DNA of 64,000 bases from Marinilactibacillus piezotolerans (GTDB lineage Bacteria; Bacillota; Bacilli; Lactobacillales; Carnobacteriaceae_A), in assembly GCF_900169305.1 (NCBI RefSeq), contig NZ_FWDP01000002.1, positions 1 through 64,000 on the forward strand, written 5' to 3'. This document shows, one piece after another, positions 60,673-64,000 of the stretch. The translations under genes and the position numbers were made by a program. The number at the start of each line of letters is the position of its first letter. Position 1 is the stretch's first letter. The notes under the pieces were generated by a model. The model did not search any database. It worked only from the letters and a program-made list of their open reading frames with translations, and was not told where the DNA came from.

Positions 60673-60757
60673 TAGTATACTCCTTTTTTATCTCTTTCTC
60701 GTTGAAAGTTGAAAAGCGTACAGAATCTGCTACCTGTACGCTCTCTACCAAGTCTAT

Positions 60758-61777
60758 TTACTCCTGTTGATTTTGCTCTTCTAGTTTCGAAACTAGCTGA
60801 ATAAAATCAGTCTCTTTTTCTTCCATAGACGGATCTCTGGTGTCAATGTCCAGTTTCATACCGTCCAAGTCGGCAACCATTTCGATATGCTGACGATAGT
60901 TGATAAAGGTCGCAGGTGCATTTCCACCATACTCGCCATCAATATTGATCATCAGTTTTTTATCACCTAAAGTCTCTGCTACCACTTTGCTGGTTTTGGT
61001 GTAGACGATACTCGGACTGTTGACATGCTTGCCATCATTCATCAACAGTGTCACCAGTCGCATAATCTCAACCAAATTAGTTGCTTTGACAATAATGAGG
61101 GTGAATTTACCATCGCCTAGTGTTTTGTCAGGGGCTATATCTTCAAATCCGCCGACTGAATTGGTCAATGCTACAAAGACCATAGAAGCCTGTCCTTCAT
61201 AGACGCCATCATCATACTCAATACGAACCGGTACTTTTCCAATTCTTGGAAGCAGCTCTGCGCCTTTAGCAAAATAAGCTAATGAACCAAATAAAGACTT
61301 CATATTAGCAGGAACTTCGTAAGATACTTCTGAAAGAAAACCCGCTGCACCAATATTCATAAAATACCGTTCTTCCGTCTCAGTGCTTACCTTTCCAATA
61401 TCCATGAAGACAGACTGATCCTTACCGATTACTTTGGCTGCATCGACTAGATTGCCTCTTGGGATATGAAGTGCTCTAGCATAATCATTCGTCGTCCCTG
61501 CCGGAATGATGGCTACTTTGGGACGAATCTTAGATTCTGCAATTCCATTGATGACCTCATTGATGGTTCCGTCTCCGCCGGCTGCGACGACTAGATCAAA
61601 TTGATCTGCTGAACATCTTTTAGCTTCTTTTCGAGCACTCAATGGGTCGGTTGTTGTACAATAAGCACTGGTGTCATACCCTGCATCTTCATAAACCTTT
61701 AAAATATCAGGTAAAGATTTTTTGATTTGCTCTCTCCCTGAAGTCGGGTTATAAATAACTCTTGCTCTCTTTCTCAT
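60758..61777 (-). CDS. dgkB: Diacylglycerol kinase, DgkB type
   Basis: The 339-residue soluble lipid kinase recycles diacylglycerol to phosphatidic acid. It starts RARVIYNPTSGREQIKKSL, has the ATP-binding VVAAGGDGTINEVINGIA, the PAGTTNDYARALHIPRG motif and FMNIGAAGFLSEVSYE. The C-terminal domain ends with an acidic tail. It sits between gatB and rlmD in a conserved cluster, 45 bases after gatB. Confidence 0.93.
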   Translation of the reverse strand: MRKRARVIYNPTSGREQIKKSLPDILKVYEDAGYDTSAYCTTTDPLSARKEAKRCSADQFDLVVAAGGDGTINEVINGIAESKIRPKVAIIPAGTTNDYARALHIPRGNLVDAAKVIGKDQSVFMDIGKVSTETEERYFMNIGAAGFLSEVSYEVPANMKSLFGSLAYFAKGAELLPRIGKVPVRIEYDDGVYEGQASMVFVALTNSVGGFEDIAPDKTLGDGKFTLIIVKATNLVEIMRLVTLLMNDGKHVNSPSIVYTKTSKVVAETLGDKKLMINIDGEYGGNAPATFINYRQHIEMVADLDGMKLDIDTRDPSMEEKETDFIQLVSKLEEQNQQE

Positions 61778-61822
61778 ATCTTAGAGTTCCCCCTATACAC
61801 AGTCTCTGCGACTGTATTCTGT

Positions 61823-63256
61823 TTATCTCTTTTCGATTTCTTCTTTTAATAATTTGTTGACAACACCAGGGTTGGCCTGTCCACGGGTCTGTTTCATAAT
61901 TTGGCCAACCAGGAAGCCGATTGCGCGGTCACGACCATTTTTGTAATCTTCGATCGACTGTTCATTCTGATCTAATGTTTCATTGATAATTGGACGCAAT
62001 TTATTTGGATCACTTAATTGTACCCATCCTTTTTCTTCTACTAACGATTCTACGTCATCGCTTCCGTTAGTAATTAATTCACGGAATACTTTTTTGGCAA
62101 TTTTAGAAGAAATCGTTCCATCTTCAATCAAATTGATCATTTCTGCTAGTGATTTTGGTGTCAATGCTGTATCTTCAAGCGACAGTTTCTCGCTGTTCAA
62201 GTAAGCAGAAACTTCTCCCATCAACCAGTTGGAGGCTTGTTTAGGATCAGCATCATGCTGGACTGTTCCATCAAAAAAGTCTGACATTTCTCTTGAAGCT
62301 GTTAAAACTTCAGCATCATATTCTGGAATGCCGAATGATTTAACGTAGCGAATACGACGCTCTTTCGGCATTTCCGGCAGTGACTCGCGAACATTTTCTA
62401 TCCACTCGTCTTCAATAACTAATCGTGGGATATCCGGTTCAGGGAAGTAACGGTAATCACTTGATCCTTCTTTGACACGCATCAGGATTGTTTGTCCAGT
62501 GGTCTCATCATAGCGTCTGGTTTCTTGCAGAATCTCTCCGCCAGCTACTAACACTTTTTCTTGACGAACGACTTCATGTGCTAATCCTTTTCGCACATAA
62601 TTGAAAGAATTCAAGTTTTTCAGTTCAGCTTTTGTTCCAAACGCTTCTTGTCCATATGGGCGTAATGAAACATTAGCATCACAGCGCATAGATCCTTCTT
62701 CCATTTTCACATCTGAAACGCCGGTGAATTGAATGATCTGTTTCAGCGCTTCTAAGTATGCGTAAGCTTCTTCAGGAGAACGCATATCTGCTTCTGATAC
62801 AATCTCGATCAGCGGTGTACCTTGACGATTCAAATCCACATATGAGTATCCATCTGTACCGTGAGTATTTTTTCCAGCATCTTCTTCTAAGTGAACCCGT
62901 TCAATTCTGATTTTCTTTTTCTCACCGTTCACTTCGATCTCGATCCATCCATCATGGCCAATCGGCTGATCAAACTGTGAAATCTGATAAGCTTTTGGGT
63001 TATCTGGATAGAAATAGTTTTTTCGATCAAACTTAGTATCTTGGGTAATCGTACAGTTCAAAGCAAGCGCTGCTTTCATACCGAATTCAACCGCTCGCTC
63101 ATTCACAACTGGCAAGACCCCAGGGTACCCCCAGTCGATAACATTCGTATTGCTGTTTGGTTCAGCACCAAAATGCGCAGGAGAGGGAGAAAACATTTTA
63201 GAATCTGTTTTCAGTTCTACGTGTACTTCTAAACCGATAATTGTTTCAAAATTCAT
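61823..63256 (-). CDS. gatB: Aspartyl/glutamyl-tRNA amidotransferase subunit B
   Basis: The 477-residue subunit activates misacylated Glu-tRNA-Gln or Asp-tRNA-Asn for amidation. It opens [15 protein letters not shown], has [42 protein letters not shown] and the C-terminal tail domain [20 protein letters not shown] that binds tRNA. Only 2 bases separate it from gatA, so the two are cotranscribed and translationally coupled. Confidence 0.97.
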   Translation of the reverse strand: MNFETIIGLEVHVELKTDSKMFSPSPAHFGAEPNSNTNVIDWGYPGVLPVVNERAVEFGMKAALALNCTITQDTKFDRKNYFYPDNPKAYQISQFDQPIGHDGWIEIEVNGEKKKIRIERVHLEEDAGKNTHGTDGYSYVDLNRQGTPLIEIVSEADMRSPEEAYAYLEALKQIIQFTGVSDVKMEEGSMRCDANVSLRPYGQEAFGTKAELKNLNSFNYVRKGLAHEVVRQEKVLVAGGEILQETRRYDETTGQTILMRVKEGSSDYRYFPEPDIPRLVIEDEWIENVRESLPEMPKERRIRYVKSFGIPEYDAEVLTASREMSDFFDGTVQHDADPKQASNWLMGEVSAYLNSEKLSLEDTALTPKSLAEMINLIEDGTISSKIAKKVFRELITNGSDDVESLVEEKGWVQLSDPNKLRPIINETLDQNEQSIEDYKNGRDRAIGFLVGQIMKQTRGQANPGVVNKLLKEEIEKR

Positions 63257-63258
63257 TG

Positions 63259-64000
63259 TTATTTTCCTCCCTTGAATAATGGTTTTTGTTTATGAAAATC
63301 CGTTACTTGTTCAAATGCATATGCAGCCCGGTAAAGCGTTTGTTCGTCAAAATGTTTCCCAATCAACTGCATTCCAACAGGCATATCATTTGAGAATCCG
63401 CAAGGGATTGATACTGCTGGGACACCAGCTAAATTGACAGGAACTGTTAAGATATCTGCCAGATACATTTCCAACGGATCTTCAATTTTTCCGCCTAACT
63501 CAAAGGCAGTCGTTGTCGTTGTCGGCGCAACTAGGAAGTCGACTTTTTCGAATGCTTTTTCAAAATCTTGACGAATCAGCGTTCTTGCCTGGGCTGCTTT
63601 TTTAAAGTGAGCATCGTAGAAACCGGCACTCAATGAGAATGTACCCAGCATAATTCTTCGTTTGACTTCTAGTCCAAATCCTTCCGAACGTGATTTTACA
63701 TATAATTCTTCCAGGCTGTTAACCTCTTTTGCGCGGTATCCATAGCGAATACCATCAAATCGCTGCAGGTTGCTGGACGCTTCAGAAGAAGCAATGATGT
63801 AATAGGCAGGAATTCCGTATTTAGAGTGCGGCAAGCTGACTTCTACGATTTCCGCTCCAAGCTCTTCATACTTTTTCAGCGCTGCTCTGACAGACTCAAC
63901 GACGCCCTTTTCTTTTGCCTCTTCATGGAAATATTCTTTTGGTACGCCGATTCGCATTCCTTTGACGCCCTCTTCGATTCCTTGAGTGAAATCAGGGGTC
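63259..64000 (-). CDS. gatA: Aspartyl/glutamyl-tRNA amidotransferase subunit A, 3' half
   Basis: The C-terminal 247 or so residues of the amidase subunit are present. The start of the gene, with the Ser-cisSer-Lys triad, is beyond the right edge. Visible landmarks are [87 protein letters not shown] and [14 protein letters not shown]. gatC should lie further right. The gene runs directly into gatB. Confidence 0.95.
   Translation of the reverse strand, partial: TPDFTQGIEEGVKGMRIGVPKEYFHEEAKEKGVVESVRAALKKYEELGAEIVEVSLPHSKYGIPAYYIIASSEASSNLQRFDGIRYGYRAKEVNSLEELYVKSRSEGFGLEVKRRIMLGTFSLSAGFYDAHFKKAAQARTLIRQDFEKAFEKVDFLVAPTTTTTAFELGGKIEDPLEMYLADILTVPVNLAGVPAVSIPCGFSNDMPVGMQLIGKHFDEQTLYRAAYAFEQVTDFHKQKPLFKGGK

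Noticed and set aside
1-64000. CRISPR arrays, tRNA genes, insertion sequences and intact integrases
   Set aside because: None was recognised in the window; the island at 51.8-59.2 kb has att-like scars but no recombinase or transposase gene.

Overview
The window comes from a low-GC Gram-positive bacterium of the order Lactobacillales, most like a Carnobacteriaceae or Enterococcaceae relative. The evidence is the order gatA-gatB-dgkB-rlmD, the yunD-yutD-yutF-TIGR01906 block, an Rgg-family regulator, GSP13-type S1 protein, strong AGGAGG ribosome binding sites and many tail-to-tail intrinsic terminators. The genus cannot be fixed from the sequence alone.

Layout. The first ~400 bases are the promoter and leader region of an rRNA operon on the minus strand; its 16S gene lies just off the left edge. 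0.4-8.9 kb is housekeeping: pgi, GSP13, a MalY/PatB-type C-S lyase, fructokinase, cyclophilin, DUF212 membrane protein, ferredoxin-NADP reductase and YutG. At 9.0-10.2 kb an Rgg regulator faces a 29-codon peptide gene with palindromic sites between them, a probable peptide-pheromone circuit. 10.2-19.9 kb holds yutF/yutD/yunD, cardiolipin synthase, cutC, a MetE-like methyltransferase, rnhA, an acetyltransferase and a nitroreductase. 20.1-28.3 kb is a complete histidine pathway: hisZGDCBHAF-IE, with hisJ and ydbC divergent.

28.5-30.9 kb carries a transcription attenuator with an isoleucine-run leader peptide in front of a BASS-family transporter and an HcxA-like 2-oxoacid/hydroxyacid dehydrogenase. 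This is read here as an isoleucine-controlled keto-acid module and is the strongest candidate for an undescribed system. 31.1-45.1 kb has an NxxxD-type cation diffusion facilitator, a Ugp-like ABC importer joined to a metallo-beta-lactamase-fold hydrolase and a cytosolic 5'-nucleotidase, an M20 amidohydrolase, a ketopantoate reductase, a TspO-like protein and UV endonuclease UvsE. 46-51.7 kb has an EAL and an HD-GYP protein and, between them, a translationally coupled FeeM-like N-acyltransferase / E1-like (ThiF) pair.

51.8-59.2 kb is an acquired island downstream of rlmD. It carries an AraC-GyrI regulator, a Vat-like acetyltransferase, a nucleotidyltransferase, a frameshifted msr(D)-type ABC-F gene, a mef(A)-type macrolide efflux gene with both known leader peptides (MTASMRLR and MYLIFM), and a lipase-like hydrolase. 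Two places in it hold broken copies of an rlmD/rumA 3' end, which look like nested attachment-site scars. The window closes with rlmD, dgkB, gatB and the 3' half of gatA.
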